Positions 9,352 through 17,752 are shown, numbered from the stretch's first letter. The stretch is DNA of 58,303 nt from Rhodocyclaceae bacterium (GCA_018883265.1 VEQK01000008.1:1-58303); one strand, 5' to 3'. A program made the numbers and translations. Notes: generated by a model from the sequence alone, not told the origin.

Positions 9352-10056
9352 TTACTGACGGGGTAAATCAAAAACGAGGACATCGGCTTGCTGGCCGTTG
9401 GCTAGGGTGATGGTGGCTTCATCACGCACCATGAGAGCATCGCCGGCAATGAGTGCTTCGCCATTGACAGTGATCTTGCCACGTGCGGCGTGTACATAGG
9501 CCATCCGGTTCACGCCGAGTCTGTGCTCAGCTGATTCCTGTCCATCAAACAGACCGGCGTATAGACGCGTGTCGCTGTGGATAGTCACAGCACCTTCTGC
9601 ACCATCGGGCGCGGCAACGAGGCGAAGTTTGCCGCGCTTCTCTGCCGGGTCGAAGGCCCTCTGCTCATAGGATGGTGTCAGATCTTTCTGGTCGGGCATG
9701 ATCCAGATTTGTAGCAGGTGACAGATTTCACTGGGATGACGGTTGAATTCACTATGAAACACACCGGTCCCGGCTGACATGCGTTGCACCTCGTTGGGGC
9801 GAATGACTTCGCGATGCCCCATGCTGTCTTGGTGAGTCAGCTCGCCTTCCAGGATATAGGTGACGATCTCCATGTCCTTGTGCGGATGCATACCGAAGCC
9901 AGTACCGGCAGCAACCCAGTCTTCGTTGATCACGCGCAGTGGACCGAAATGCATGTGATGTCGGTCGAAGTAATCAGCGAAGGAGAAACTGTGGAATGAG
10001 CGCAGCCAGCCGTGGTCGGCATGACCTCGATCGCTGGCAAGTCGTTTCAATAGCAT
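9352..10056 (-). CDS. Pirin family protein (bicupin, YhhW-like)
   Basis: A 234-residue bicupin. The metal ligands of pirins align: His57, His59, His101 and Glu103, in GMHPHKDMEIVTYILEG and GVFHSEFN. Bacterial members such as E. coli YhhW show quercetin dioxygenase activity in vitro; physiological substrates are not settled. The start is ATG 10056, preceded at a good distance by GAGG; an upstream in-frame ATG at 10086 lacks this. It is the first gene of the minus-strand group and diverges from a LysR gene. Confidence 0.92.
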   Translation of the reverse strand: MLLKRLASDRGHADHGWLRSFHSFSFADYFDRHHMHFGPLRVINEDWVAAGTGFGMHPHKDMEIVTYILEGELTHQDSMGHREVIRPNEVQRMSAGTGVFHSEFNRHPSEICHLLQIWIMPDQKDLTPSYEQRAFDPAEKRGKLRLVAAPDGAEGAVTIHSDTRLYAGLFDGQESAEHRLGVNRMAYVHAARGKITVNGEALIAGDALMVRDEATITLANGQQADVLVFDLPRQ

Positions 10057-10118
10057 AGCGTTAGCCTCGTTGGTTTTACCGATCACACTTTAGGGTGTTC
10101 TGGCGGGATGTGCTGCGG

Positions 10119-10154
10119 TTGAATTGATGGCATCATTCAAATTATTCGAATAAT
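10119..10154. promoter_or_regulatory. Two adjacent dyad-symmetric sites between pirin and lysR (candidate LysR operators)
   Basis: The first dyad (10119-10140) has arms TTGAA..TGATG and CATCA..TTCAA around one central base with a one-base bulge. The second, 10141-10154, is the perfect 14-bp palindrome ATTATTCGAATAAT, directly abutting. LysR-type regulators typically bind tandem dyads in the region shared with a divergent target, so this is the expected position for control of both genes. Binding is inferred. Confidence 0.55.
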
Positions 10155-10164
10155 CGGAGTGTGT

Positions 10165-11118
10165 ATGCCCGTCATCTCTCAAACGTCACCGTTGACCCCC
10201 GAGCTCCTAGAAATGGTGCGACTGATTGCGAGTGCCGGCAGCTTTGCCGCAGCCGCTCGGATTCTGGGTAAGGTGCCCTCAGCCGTGACCTACAGTATTC
10301 GCCAGCTCGAGGAGCAGCTCGACGTATTGTTATTTGATCGGCGTTCCCGACAGGCGCGTCTGACGGAGGCGGGTGCGGCCTTAGTGCGTGAAAGCGAACG
10401 ACTGTTGAACGAACTGGAATCGGTGGCGCAACGCATCAAACGTGTGGCGACTGGTTGGGAAGCGGAGTTGACTGTTGCCATCGATAGCATCGTTACCGAG
10501 CAGGCAATTCTTGATCTGGTCGGAGATTTTCTGGCAAAGAAGCCGCCGACCCGGATTCGGTTATTGCGCGAAACACTCTCCGGTACGTGGGAGTCCTTGT
10601 TAAGCGGCCGAGCCGATTTGGCCATTGGTGTCGCCGATCAACCGGGGCCAGCGTCGGGTATTCAAAGTGCGCCGTTGGGCGAGGTGCCCTTTCTGTTTGT
10701 CGTGGCGCCCGGACATCCATTGGCACGTGTCAATGGCGTGATTACCGACGACATGCTACGGCCGCATCGAATCGTTGCGCTGGCAGACAGCGCACGTCAA
10801 TTGACGCCGATGACGGTGGGGCTGTTACCCGGACAGGATGTCCTGACCGTACCTACCATGGCTTTCAAGATTGACGCGCAGTTGCGTGGCCTGGGTTGTG
10901 GTTATCTGCCAGCGCCATTGATCCGTGAGGCGCTGGCTGGAGGCTTGCTGATTGAAAAATTACGGTCGCCGGCGCGTCGACCGGCTACGTTGTCCTACGC
11001 CTGGCACGTTGGGGGTGGAGAGCGCGGCCCCGCGCTGCGCTGGTGGCTGGATCGTCTGGAGATGCCGCGCACCCGCAAGGCGCTGCTGGGTGGGTTGCTT
11101 GGGGTCCGGAGTAGCTAA
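10165..11118 (+). CDS. LysR family transcriptional regulator
   Basis: A 317-residue LTTR. The N-terminal winged helix-turn-helix reads GSFAAAARILGKVPSAVTYSIRQLEEQL and LFDRRSRQARLTEAG, followed by the linker helix and a periplasmic-binding-protein-like effector domain. ATG 10165 is preferred over GTG 10159 because GGAG at 10156-10159 is then correctly placed. It diverges from the pirin-flavodoxin-dioxygenase group, and LysR regulators next to pirin genes are common, so it probably controls that group, possibly in response to a quinone or phenolic. Confidence 0.93.
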   Translation: MPVISQTSPLTPELLEMVRLIASAGSFAAAARILGKVPSAVTYSIRQLEEQLDVLLFDRRSRQARLTEAGAALVRESERLLNELESVAQRIKRVATGWEAELTVAIDSIVTEQAILDLVGDFLAKKPPTRIRLLRETLSGTWESLLSGRADLAIGVADQPGPASGIQSAPLGEVPFLFVVAPGHPLARVNGVITDDMLRPHRIVALADSARQLTPMTVGLLPGQDVLTVPTMAFKIDAQLRGLGCGYLPAPLIREALAGGLLIEKLRSPARRPATLSYAWHVGGGERGPALRWWLDRLEMPRTRKALLGGLLGVRSS

Positions 11119-11136
11119 AAATCTGACTCTTGCAAA

Positions 11137-11151
11137 TGAGAATAATTACCA
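11137..11151. promoter_or_regulatory. Fur box upstream of the iron transporter
   Basis: TGAGAATAATTACCA matches the 7-1-7 Fur motif TGATAAT-N-ATTATCA at 12 of 14 positions, with one mismatch placed symmetrically in each arm. It lies about 48 bases before the start of the ferric-iron binding protein gene, so iron-repressed transcription of the transporter genes is likely. Confidence 0.8.
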
Positions 11152-11198
11152 TTAAAATGCACGGCTTCTGATTACCCTTAATTTAAAGGCCGCTTGAG

Positions 11199-12212
11199 AT
11201 GTCCGCTATCCGTCGTTCCCTTCTTGCACCTTGGCGTTTGTTCCTGCTGGGTGTTTTGCTCGCCGGGTCGGCCGGTGCGCAGACAGTGACCGTTTACTCC
11301 GCACGCAACGAACAACTGATCAAACCACTCTTCGATGCTTATACGCAGGAGACAGGCACCCAGATCCAGATACTGACCGACAAGGAAGGGCCGTTGCTAG
11401 AGCGTCTGAAGGCGGAAGGCGCCAAAACCCCGGCGGATGTGCTGATTACGGTTGATGCGGGTAATCTCTGGCAAGCCAGCCAGATGGGTTTGCTGCGTTC
11501 TATCAAGTCGCCTGTGCTTAACGCCAATATCCCGGCAAACCTGCGTGATCCCAAGGGCGAGTGGTACGGTCTCTCGGTGCGAGCACGAACCATTATCTAT
11601 AACAAGAAAGCCGTTAACCCGGCGAATCTGTCGACCTATGAAGCTTTGGCCGGACCGGAGTGGAAAGGCAAACTCTGTCTACGGACATCGAAGAAGGTTT
11701 ACAACCAGTCGCTGGTGGCGACGATGATTGCAACACTGGGGGAAAAGCAGACTGAGCAGGTGGTGCGCGGCTGGGTGGCTAATCTTGCAACGGAGGTTTT
11801 CCCGGATGACAATGCACTGATCAAAGCGGTGGCCGCAGGGCAGTGCGAGGTGGGTATCGTCAATACCTATTACCTGGCACGACAGTTGGAAAAAGATCCC
11901 AACCTGCCGGTCGGGCTATTCTGGGCTAACCAGAAAGCACGTGGCGTCCACGTCAACATTTCGGGTGCAGGTGTTACACGTCATGCACCCAACGCCGTCG
12001 GTGGGCAGAAACTGATCGAATGGTTGTCAGCAGGAAAGGCTCAGGAAATCTACACGGATAAAGATTTCGAATATCCGGCTAACCCCCAGATCAAACCAGA
12101 CTCGATCATTAGCCAGTGGGGCGCCTTCCGTATGGATCTGATCAATGTGTCCAGGGCGGGCGAGTTGCAGGCCGCCGCGACGCGTTTGATGGATCGGGCG
12201 GGTTATCGCTAA
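11199..12212 (+). CDS. Ferric iron ABC transporter, periplasmic substrate-binding protein (FbpA/FutA family)
   Basis: A 337-residue periplasmic protein. The first 27 residues form a signal peptide with an AGA|QTV cleavage site. VTVYSARNEQLIKPLFDAY is the usual mature N-terminus of Fe3+-binding proteins, and NTYYLARQLEKD carries the paired C-terminal tyrosines that bind iron in this family. It is the first gene after a Fur box and is followed by a two-repeat permease and an ATPase, a complete importer. Confidence 0.93.
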   Translation: MSAIRRSLLAPWRLFLLGVLLAGSAGAQTVTVYSARNEQLIKPLFDAYTQETGTQIQILTDKEGPLLERLKAEGAKTPADVLITVDAGNLWQASQMGLLRSIKSPVLNANIPANLRDPKGEWYGLSVRARTIIYNKKAVNPANLSTYEALAGPEWKGKLCLRTSKKVYNQSLVATMIATLGEKQTEQVVRGWVANLATEVFPDDNALIKAVAAGQCEVGIVNTYYLARQLEKDPNLPVGLFWANQKARGVHVNISGAGVTRHAPNAVGGQKLIEWLSAGKAQEIYTDKDFEYPANPQIKPDSIISQWGAFRMDLINVSRAGELQAAATRLMDRAGYR

Positions 12213-12245
12213 TGTGTTCTTGGCCCATGCCCTCAACCGTGCCGG

Positions 12246-13871
12246 ATGCGTAGGCAGGTAACAATCTGGAACTGGCGTGGCTGGGGCCCTGTGCGGGCCC
12301 TGGCCATTGCTGCGTTGACCCTGATTCCGCTGCTGGTCGTGCTGGCATCGTTTCTCGAGCCGCAACCTGAGGCCTGGTCACACCTCGCCGTCTATGTACT
12401 CCCTGGCGTGTTGTGGAATACGGGCATACTGATCGTCGGCGTAGGCTTGGGCGTATTACTCGTGGGCGTGCCACTTGCCTGGCTAACCGCCGTATGTGAC
12501 TTTCCCGGTCGACAATTCTTTTCCTGGAGCCTGATGTTGCCGTTGGCGATGCCCGCCTATGTGCTGGCATTCGTGCAGGTGGGGTTGTTGGATTTCACCG
12601 GGCCGGTTCAGAGCACGTTGCGCGAATGGTTCGGTTCATCCCAATGGTTCCCGCCGATCCGGTCCACTGGGGGTGTCGTCCTGGTGCTGACGCTGGCGTT
12701 CTATCCATACGTCTATTTGTTGGCGCGTAATGCATTTATTACGCAGGGGCTGCGTGCCGTCGAGGCCGCACAGGCGCTTGGCTATACCCGCGCACAGGCT
12801 TTCTGGAAAGTGGCTTTGCCCATGGCGCGCCCGTGGATTGCGGGCGGGATGACTTTGGCGCTGATGGAGACACTGGCCGACTTTGGTAGTGTCTCCATTT
12901 TCAGTTTCGATACATTCACCACAGCCATCTACAAAGCCTGGTTCTCGCTGTTCAATCTACCGGTCGCCAGTCAGTTGGCCTCCCTACTGGTATTGTTCGT
13001 TCTGGTGCTTGCCGCGGTAGATCAGCGACTGCGTCAAAATCGCCGTTATGCCGCTAAAAACTTCAGCCCGGTTCGTATCCGTTTGCAGGGAGGCGCACGC
13101 TGGGGTGCATCGGTGTACTGTGGCGTTGTTCTCGCCATGGCCTTTGTTGTGCCATTCATCCAGCTCGTCGTTTGGGCGCACACGGTATGGCAGGAAGATT
13201 TCGATGGGCGTTACCCCGTCTTTCTGCTCCATTCCATGTGGCTTGCCGGCCTGGCGGCAACGACCGTGACCGTGCTGGGACTCTTGTTGAGTGCCATTCG
13301 TCAGCACCACCGGGATGCTCTGACGCAGTGGTTTGTTCGCTTGGCAACGCTGGGCTACGCGATACCTGGCACGGTATTGGCAGTGGGCGTATTCATTCCG
13401 GTGGCGTGGTTGGATAACCAGCTCATCACAGTAGCGGGGTGGTTAGGATGGGATACGTCACAGATTCTCAAGGGGTCGATGCTGGTGATGTTATTGGCCC
13501 TGTCAGCGCGTTTTCTTGCAGTGGCGTATCAGCCCATAGATGCAGCGATGCAACGAATCACCCGTAACCAGGGAAATGCGGCTCGGTCACTGGGGTTGTC
13601 CCCGCGTCAGGTTCTGTTTCGGTTGCAATTGCCGATGGTGCGCGGGGGGTTGCTAACGGCCGCGCTGATTGTCTTTGTCGATGTGATGAAGGAGATGCCG
13701 ATCACTCTGATGACACGACCCTTCGGCTGGGATACGCTCGCCGTTAGAGTATTTGAAATGACTTCGGAAGGGATGTGGGATCGTGCGGCGCTCCCCAGTC
13801 TGGCGATTGTTCTTGCCGGGCTGCTGCCGGTGATCCTGCTGGTCAGAAAGTCCGAATCAGGTTTGCATTAG
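12246..13871 (+). CDS. Ferric iron ABC transporter permease (FbpB-type, fused double permease)
   Basis: A 541-residue inner-membrane protein with about twelve predicted helices and two binding-protein-dependent transport permease domains in tandem. Each carries an EAA loop that contacts the ATPase: EAAQALGYTRAQAFWKVALP in the first half and NAARSLGLSPRQVLFRLQLP in the second. This duplicated layout is typical of FbpB/SfuB/CysT-like iron permeases. It lies between the binding protein and the ATPase genes. The start ATG 12246 has no strong ribosome-binding site, but the context fits. Confidence 0.92.
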   Translation: MRRQVTIWNWRGWGPVRALAIAALTLIPLLVVLASFLEPQPEAWSHLAVYVLPGVLWNTGILIVGVGLGVLLVGVPLAWLTAVCDFPGRQFFSWSLMLPLAMPAYVLAFVQVGLLDFTGPVQSTLREWFGSSQWFPPIRSTGGVVLVLTLAFYPYVYLLARNAFITQGLRAVEAAQALGYTRAQAFWKVALPMARPWIAGGMTLALMETLADFGSVSIFSFDTFTTAIYKAWFSLFNLPVASQLASLLVLFVLVLAAVDQRLRQNRRYAAKNFSPVRIRLQGGARWGASVYCGVVLAMAFVVPFIQLVVWAHTVWQEDFDGRYPVFLLHSMWLAGLAATTVTVLGLLLSAIRQHHRDALTQWFVRLATLGYAIPGTVLAVGVFIPVAWLDNQLITVAGWLGWDTSQILKGSMLVMLLALSARFLAVAYQPIDAAMQRITRNQGNAARSLGLSPRQVLFRLQLPMVRGGLLTAALIVFVDVMKEMPITLMTRPFGWDTLAVRVFEMTSEGMWDRAALPSLAIVLAGLLPVILLVRKSESGLH

Positions 13872-13891
13872 AAAACAAACAGATAAAACCA

Positions 13892-14941
13892 ATGGATGCT
13901 TTAATTCTTGATTCTGTCGCGCTGGGTTATGCCGATCATCCGGTGGTCAGTGAGCTCTCATTTAGCCTGGCATCCGGTGAAATTGGTTGCCTATTGGGGG
14001 GGTCGGGTTGCGGTAAGACCACCGTATTGCGTGCGATTGCCGGTTTCGAGCCATTGCGGCATGGACGCATCGCACTGAACGGACACTGGGTTGCCGATGA
14101 GCGATGGCAACTGGCGCCCGAGCGCCGACAGATCGGTATGGTATTCCAGGATTACGCGCTGTTTCCGCATCTGACGGTGGCGGATAACGTGGCCTTCGGA
14201 TTGCGTGATTGGTCCCGAGTCGACAAGATGCGCCGGGTTGATGAGATGCTTTCACTGGTTGGGCTGGAGCGAGCAGGAGGTCGTTATCCGCATGAATTGT
14301 CCGGTGGGCAACAGCAACGCGTCGCTCTGGCGCGCGCACTGGCGCCTGGGCCGACGTTGCTACTTATGGACGAACCTTTTTCCAACCTCGATGTGGAATT
14401 ACGCGAACGGTTGTCAATTGATGTGCATAACATCCTGAAGGTCACCGGAACGACGGGTCTGCTGGTGACGCACAATCAACAGGAAGCCTTTGCCATGGCC
14501 GACCGGGTTGGGGTCATGCTGGGTGGCGGATTGCAGCAGTGGGCGTCTCCCTATGAGCTCTACCATGAACCGGCGACGCGTCACGTAGCCACCTTTGTTG
14601 GCGATGGTGTGTTTCTGCCAGCGACGGTCAGCGGTGGTAATTGTATTGATTTCGAGCTCGGTCAGCTCTGCCGAATTCAACCGGTGGATGTGGTCAATGG
14701 CGGTGAAGTCGACGTGCTTATCCGCCCTGATGATATCCAGCATGATGATGCGAGTTCTGTTCGAGCCCGGGTTCTGGAGCGCGTCTTCCGGGGCGCGGCT
14801 TTTCTTTACACACTTGAATTGGCCTCGGGCCATCGGGTATTGTCACTGGTGCCTAGTCATCACGATCACCAGATTGGCGAGATGATCGGTATACGATTGG
14901 AAATAGATCACCTGGTCGCGTTCCCGAAAGTGGTGGTCTAG
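13892..14941 (+). CDS. Ferric iron ABC transporter ATP-binding protein (FbpC-type)
   Basis: A 349-residue ABC ATPase that powers the importer. It has Walker A GGSGCGKTT (residues 36-44), the Q loop in FQDYALFPHLTV, the ABC signature LSGGQQQRVALARAL, Walker B LLLMDEPFSNLD and the switch His in LVTHNQQEA. A C-terminal regulatory TOBE-like domain follows from about residue 240. ATG 13892 (MDALILDS) is the start chosen; longer in-frame readings overlap the permease gene. Confidence 0.93.
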   Translation: MDALILDSVALGYADHPVVSELSFSLASGEIGCLLGGSGCGKTTVLRAIAGFEPLRHGRIALNGHWVADERWQLAPERRQIGMVFQDYALFPHLTVADNVAFGLRDWSRVDKMRRVDEMLSLVGLERAGGRYPHELSGGQQQRVALARALAPGPTLLLMDEPFSNLDVELRERLSIDVHNILKVTGTTGLLVTHNQQEAFAMADRVGVMLGGGLQQWASPYELYHEPATRHVATFVGDGVFLPATVSGGNCIDFELGQLCRIQPVDVVNGGEVDVLIRPDDIQHDDASSVRARVLERVFRGAAFLYTLELASGHRVLSLVPSHHDHQIGEMIGIRLEIDHLVAFPKVVV

Positions 14942-14966
14942 TTAATTTGCTGTGGGGAGAGCGGTG

Positions 14967-16040
14967 ATGAACGATGTTCACAGTATGCCGATCGAACACC
15001 GGATAGCCTGGCTCAGGGAATTGGCCGAACGTCATGGTGAAGCCTATCGAAGCTCCGAAGCGATGTTGGCGCGCACGCGCTATCAGAGTCAACATCCGAC
15101 CGCGATTGCAGTGCTCAAATGCATGGATGGTCGGATCAATATCCCGGTAGCGACCGGAACACCGGTGGGCATTCTGATGCCCTTCAGAAATTTGGGAGGC
15201 CGGTTTGACCTGGGCTGGCCTCACTTGGGTGAGGTGCTGACCCAGTATGTGATGGATCGTGTTCATGAAGGCCGCCAGGTACTGTTTCTGGTGACCTACC
15301 ATTTTTCACGCGGCGATCACCATCGCGGTTGCGCCGGTTTTGGCTATGACCAGCAGGCCGCATTCGAGCACACGCAAGCGATCCATCGCCAGATCTCCAC
15401 AATCTTTGGCGCGGGGCACGGCACGGTATATCCGCTGATCTGCGGTTTCGAGACGGATGAAGACGCCCTGATTCTGCATGGTGCCGATGGACAAACGCTG
15501 GATGTCGGTGCTTTGGGGCAGGATGCGTTAGCCGACCTGCGGGCGCGGTTAGCAGTGCTCTTGCCGGATATGCCCGTCCGTATACGTGACGATCTCTTGC
15601 CGCTGCTGGAAGGAAACCTCCGCCATGTCGTTCAGGTGCGCGCGCAGGCGAGCCAAGGCGAACGATTGCTGGATATCGAACATCGCGAGTGGATGATCTG
15701 TCTGGGGCGGGGCTTCGATTTTCTCCACACCCCGAATTTAGCGCTGATCATCGGTCCCTATAGCCCGGATCTCTCGGAACCGATTGCGCGGGCGGCAGGC
15801 CTCATTGAGGCCAATATGGTGTCGGGTCGAATTCCTGACGATGGGTTTCTGCTACTCTCATCCGTGCCTTATGAAAGCATGGGCGTTGATCGGGCCCGTG
15901 CCGAGCTCAAGGCCTCGTTTTTGTCACGTTTTGCCCAGCAGGTCATTGCCCAGACATATCCGGGAGTGGCCGAAAAAATGATCGCAAAAATAGCGGTTCT
16001 GGACTGGCATGCCCGTCGCCTTAGCTGGTTGACAGGCTAG
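14967..16040 (+). CDS. Uncharacterised protein with beta-carbonic-anhydrase-like metal motif
   Basis: A 357-residue soluble protein that I cannot place in a named family. It carries CMDGR (Cys52, Asp54, Arg56) and, 67 residues on, HHRGC (His119, Cys122). The layout Cys-x-Asp-x-Arg then His-x-x-Cys is the zinc-ligand and Asp-Arg dyad pattern of beta-class carbonic anhydrases. The 67-residue gap is longer than the roughly 55 of classic beta enzymes and closer to the carboxysomal CsoSCA subclass. The start is ATG 14967 behind GGGGAGA; GTG 14952 and 14964 are alternatives. It starts 26 bases after the iron importer ATPase, so it is likely co-transcribed under the Fur box. Activity is not shown; it could be another zinc enzyme or a catalytically dead relative. 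Confidence 0.8.
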   Translation: MNDVHSMPIEHRIAWLRELAERHGEAYRSSEAMLARTRYQSQHPTAIAVLKCMDGRINIPVATGTPVGILMPFRNLGGRFDLGWPHLGEVLTQYVMDRVHEGRQVLFLVTYHFSRGDHHRGCAGFGYDQQAAFEHTQAIHRQISTIFGAGHGTVYPLICGFETDEDALILHGADGQTLDVGALGQDALADLRARLAVLLPDMPVRIRDDLLPLLEGNLRHVVQVRAQASQGERLLDIEHREWMICLGRGFDFLHTPNLALIIGPYSPDLSEPIARAAGLIEANMVSGRIPDDGFLLLSSVPYESMGVDRARAELKASFLSRFAQQVIAQTYPGVAEKMIAKIAVLDWHARRLSWLTG

Positions 16041-16255
16041 TCTGGCAATTCGTCGAAGGACGCGGGCAGTGCGTCAATCATGTCATGCAGCGCCTGGCGG
16101 ATCTGTGCTTCGCTGCAGCCCATGAGTAGCGCATCATCCAGTGCTTCCTGGGCGAGTGAGCGCAACTCCTCGTAGTTCTCGTTAAGAACCTTGATTTTTT
16201 CGGTGCAGGACACAGGGGCGCCGCTTGGCTTGCGCCAGGTCGGTCGTTTGTTCAT
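16037..16255 (-). CDS. Small conserved-looking hypothetical protein (72 residues)
   Basis: A 72-residue acidic, mostly helical protein beginning MNKRPTWRKPSGAPVSCTEK. It reads like a small conserved proteobacterial protein of unknown function that I have a general memory of, but I cannot name it. Its last bases overlap the 3' end of the carbonic-anhydrase-like gene by four, tail to tail. It diverges from the ArsR-type regulator gene. Confidence 0.65.
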   Translation of the reverse strand: MNKRPTWRKPSGAPVSCTEKIKVLNENYEELRSLAQEALDDALLMGCSEAQIRQALHDMIDALPASFDELPD

Positions 16256-16308
16256 GGCGCCATTCTAGCTCAGCCGCCAGCGCCGTGATTTAGAGCTACT
16301 CAGTTTCA

Positions 16309-16337
16309 TTGAGTATGAATATATTCCATGGTATAAT
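16309..16337 (+). promoter_or_regulatory. Promoter with internal palindrome upstream of the ArsR-type regulator
   Basis: TTGAGT (16309-16314) and a perfect TATAAT (16332-16337) are separated by 17 bases. The perfect 10-bp palindrome GAATATATTC (16317-16326) lies inside the spacer, where a bound dimer would block RNA polymerase. This is the expected arrangement for autorepression by an ArsR-family protein; binding is inferred. Confidence 0.65.
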
Positions 16338-16375
16338 GTAAACTGTCTGGTATGTAAAAGTACGGCATCACGCTT

Positions 16376-16780
16376 ATGAAGAAAACACAAAAAAAGGTAG
16401 GGCTCCCCAAGTCCTTAGGCCGCGCCGCTTTGCCTCAGCTAGATCTGGAATGGATGCGTGGGCAGGCGGGTGAGGTCGTCTCGTTACTCAAGGTCATTGG
16501 TAACCCCGATCGACTTATGTTGCTCTGTCAGTTGCTCCAGGGAGAGTATGCGGTGGGTGAGCTGGAGGAGATGCTCGAAATACATCAACCCACCTTGTCG
16601 CAACAGCTGGGGGTTTTGCGCAAGGAAGGACTGGTGTCAACCCGGCGTGACGGCAAATACATCTACTACACCGTCAGTCATCCGCATGTGCAGGTGATTC
16701 TGGACACGCTGTATCGACTCTATTGTGTCGAACCGGCTACCCCGGTTAAACCCCCGAATGACAAAGGGTGCAAGGTATGA
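16376..16780 (+). CDS. ArsR/SmtB family repressor, SqrR/BigR persulfide-sensor type
   Basis: A 134-residue winged-helix repressor. The core runs from VVSLLKVIGNPDRLMLLCQLLQ through the recognition helix HQPTLSQQLGVLRKEGLV to the wing RRDGKYIYY. Cys51 and Cys117 lie 66 residues apart, the same spacing as the two reactive cysteines of SqrR (41 and 107), in the same places: the LLC helix and the final LYC helix. SqrR and BigR sense reactive sulfur by forming a polysulfide link. The next two genes encode YeeE-type membrane proteins, as in known BigR operons, which supports this call. A third Cys is at 132. Confidence 0.88.
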   Translation: MKKTQKKVGLPKSLGRAALPQLDLEWMRGQAGEVVSLLKVIGNPDRLMLLCQLLQGEYAVGELEEMLEIHQPTLSQQLGVLRKEGLVSTRRDGKYIYYTVSHPHVQVILDTLYRLYCVEPATPVKPPNDKGCKV

Positions 16781-17238
16781 GCATTGACTGGCTTTCATTT
16801 ACCCCAAATGCGGCACTCGCTGCGGTTGTTGGCGGTGCCATGATCGGTGCAGCTGCAGTATGGCTGGCCTGGACGCAGAGTCGTATTGCCGGCATCAGTG
16901 GCATTATCGGTCACCTGGTTGATCTTCTGGTTCAGCGTAAACGAGAGGCTTTTGGCTGGCGCTTGGCGTTTCTGCTTGGCCTAGTCTTGTCTCCGCTGCT
17001 CTGGTCGCAATGGGCCGAGCTGCCACCGGTGACTGAACAAACCGGCGTGGCGGGGTTGGTCGTTGGTGGAATTCTGGTGGGACTGGGCACGCGTTATGCC
17101 AATGGCTGCACCAGTGGCCACGGCATTTGCGGCCTGTCCCGCTTTTCGCTGCGTTCACTGGTGGCTGTGGGGACGTTCATGGTCACGGCCATGGTCACGG
17201 TTTTTGTGATGCGACATCTGGTCGGGGGGGCAGCATGA
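16777..17238 (+). CDS. YeeE/YedE family sulfur-compound membrane transporter, first half (PmpA-like)
   Basis: A roughly 153-residue inner-membrane protein with four predicted helices. The signature RYANGCTSGHGICGLSRFS holds the conserved cysteines of the YeeE/YedE family, in which TsuA-like members import thiosulfate. The start ATG 16777 overlaps the stop of the regulator gene (ATGA), so translation is coupled. With the next gene it forms the two-part PmpA/PmpB arrangement, probably a heterodimer equal to one full-length YeeE protein. The exact sulfur substrate is unknown. Confidence 0.88.
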   Translation: MSIDWLSFTPNAALAAVVGGAMIGAAAVWLAWTQSRIAGISGIIGHLVDLLVQRKREAFGWRLAFLLGLVLSPLLWSQWAELPPVTEQTGVAGLVVGGILVGLGTRYANGCTSGHGICGLSRFSLRSLVAVGTFMVTAMVTVFVMRHLVGGAA

Positions 17239-17684
17239 AAAACCTGCTGCAGTGGATGACTGCGCTTATTGCCGGGCTGTTGTTGGGGCTCGGACTGATC
17301 TTATCCGGGATGGCTAATCCGGCTAAAGTTGTTGGGTTTCTGGATGTGACCGGGTTGTGGGATCCCTCTCTGGGGCTGGTCATGGGTGGCGGTTTGCTGG
17401 TCGGTACACTGGGTTACCGCTGGCTGCGCGGTTGTCAGGTGACATTACTGGGAGAACGCATGAATCTTCCGACCAATTCCGTCATCAACCTGCGCCTGAT
17501 CGGTGGTTCGGTATTGTTTGGCATTGGTTGGGGGCTAACAGGAATCTGTCCGGGGCCGGGGCTGGTCCTGCTAGGCGCTGGCATGGATGCCGGGGTTGTA
17601 TACATTCTTGCGTTGCTTGCGGGCATGCTAGTCTATAGCGTGCTTGAATACGTACGTCATCCGCATCAACGCCATCGTGTTTGA
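17235..17684 (+). CDS. YeeE/YedE family (DUF6691) membrane protein, second half (PmpB-like)
   Basis: A 149-residue membrane protein with about four helices. The motif GWGLTGICPGPGLVLLGAG is the second conserved cysteine motif of the YeeE fold, and LILSGMANPAKVVGFLDVTG is a family signature. ATG 17235 overlaps the stop of the previous gene. It completes the transporter started by that gene. A longer in-frame reading upstream (from 17127) would overlap the partner gene with low-complexity sequence and is rejected. Confidence 0.87.
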   Translation: MKNLLQWMTALIAGLLLGLGLILSGMANPAKVVGFLDVTGLWDPSLGLVMGGGLLVGTLGYRWLRGCQVTLLGERMNLPTNSVINLRLIGGSVLFGIGWGLTGICPGPGLVLLGAGMDAGVVYILALLAGMLVYSVLEYVRHPHQRHRV

Positions 17685-17709
17685 CGTGGCCGTGCCTCTT
17701 GGCTAGACT
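17681..17709 (+). promoter_or_regulatory. Candidate sigma70 promoter for grxD
   Basis: TTGACG (17681-17686) and TAGACT (17704-17709) are spaced by 17 bases, 43 bases before the grxD start. The -35 overlaps the stop of the upstream gene. This suggests grxD has its own promoter in addition to any read-through. Confidence 0.5.
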
Positions 17710-17752
17710 CGGCGGACTTTGAATACCTCAAACAGTTAAACGGAACACCATC

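Noticed and set aside
14967-16040. DabA-type inorganic carbon pump subunit
   Set aside because: DabA proteins are much larger with far wider ligand spacing and pair with a DabB membrane subunit, which is absent here.
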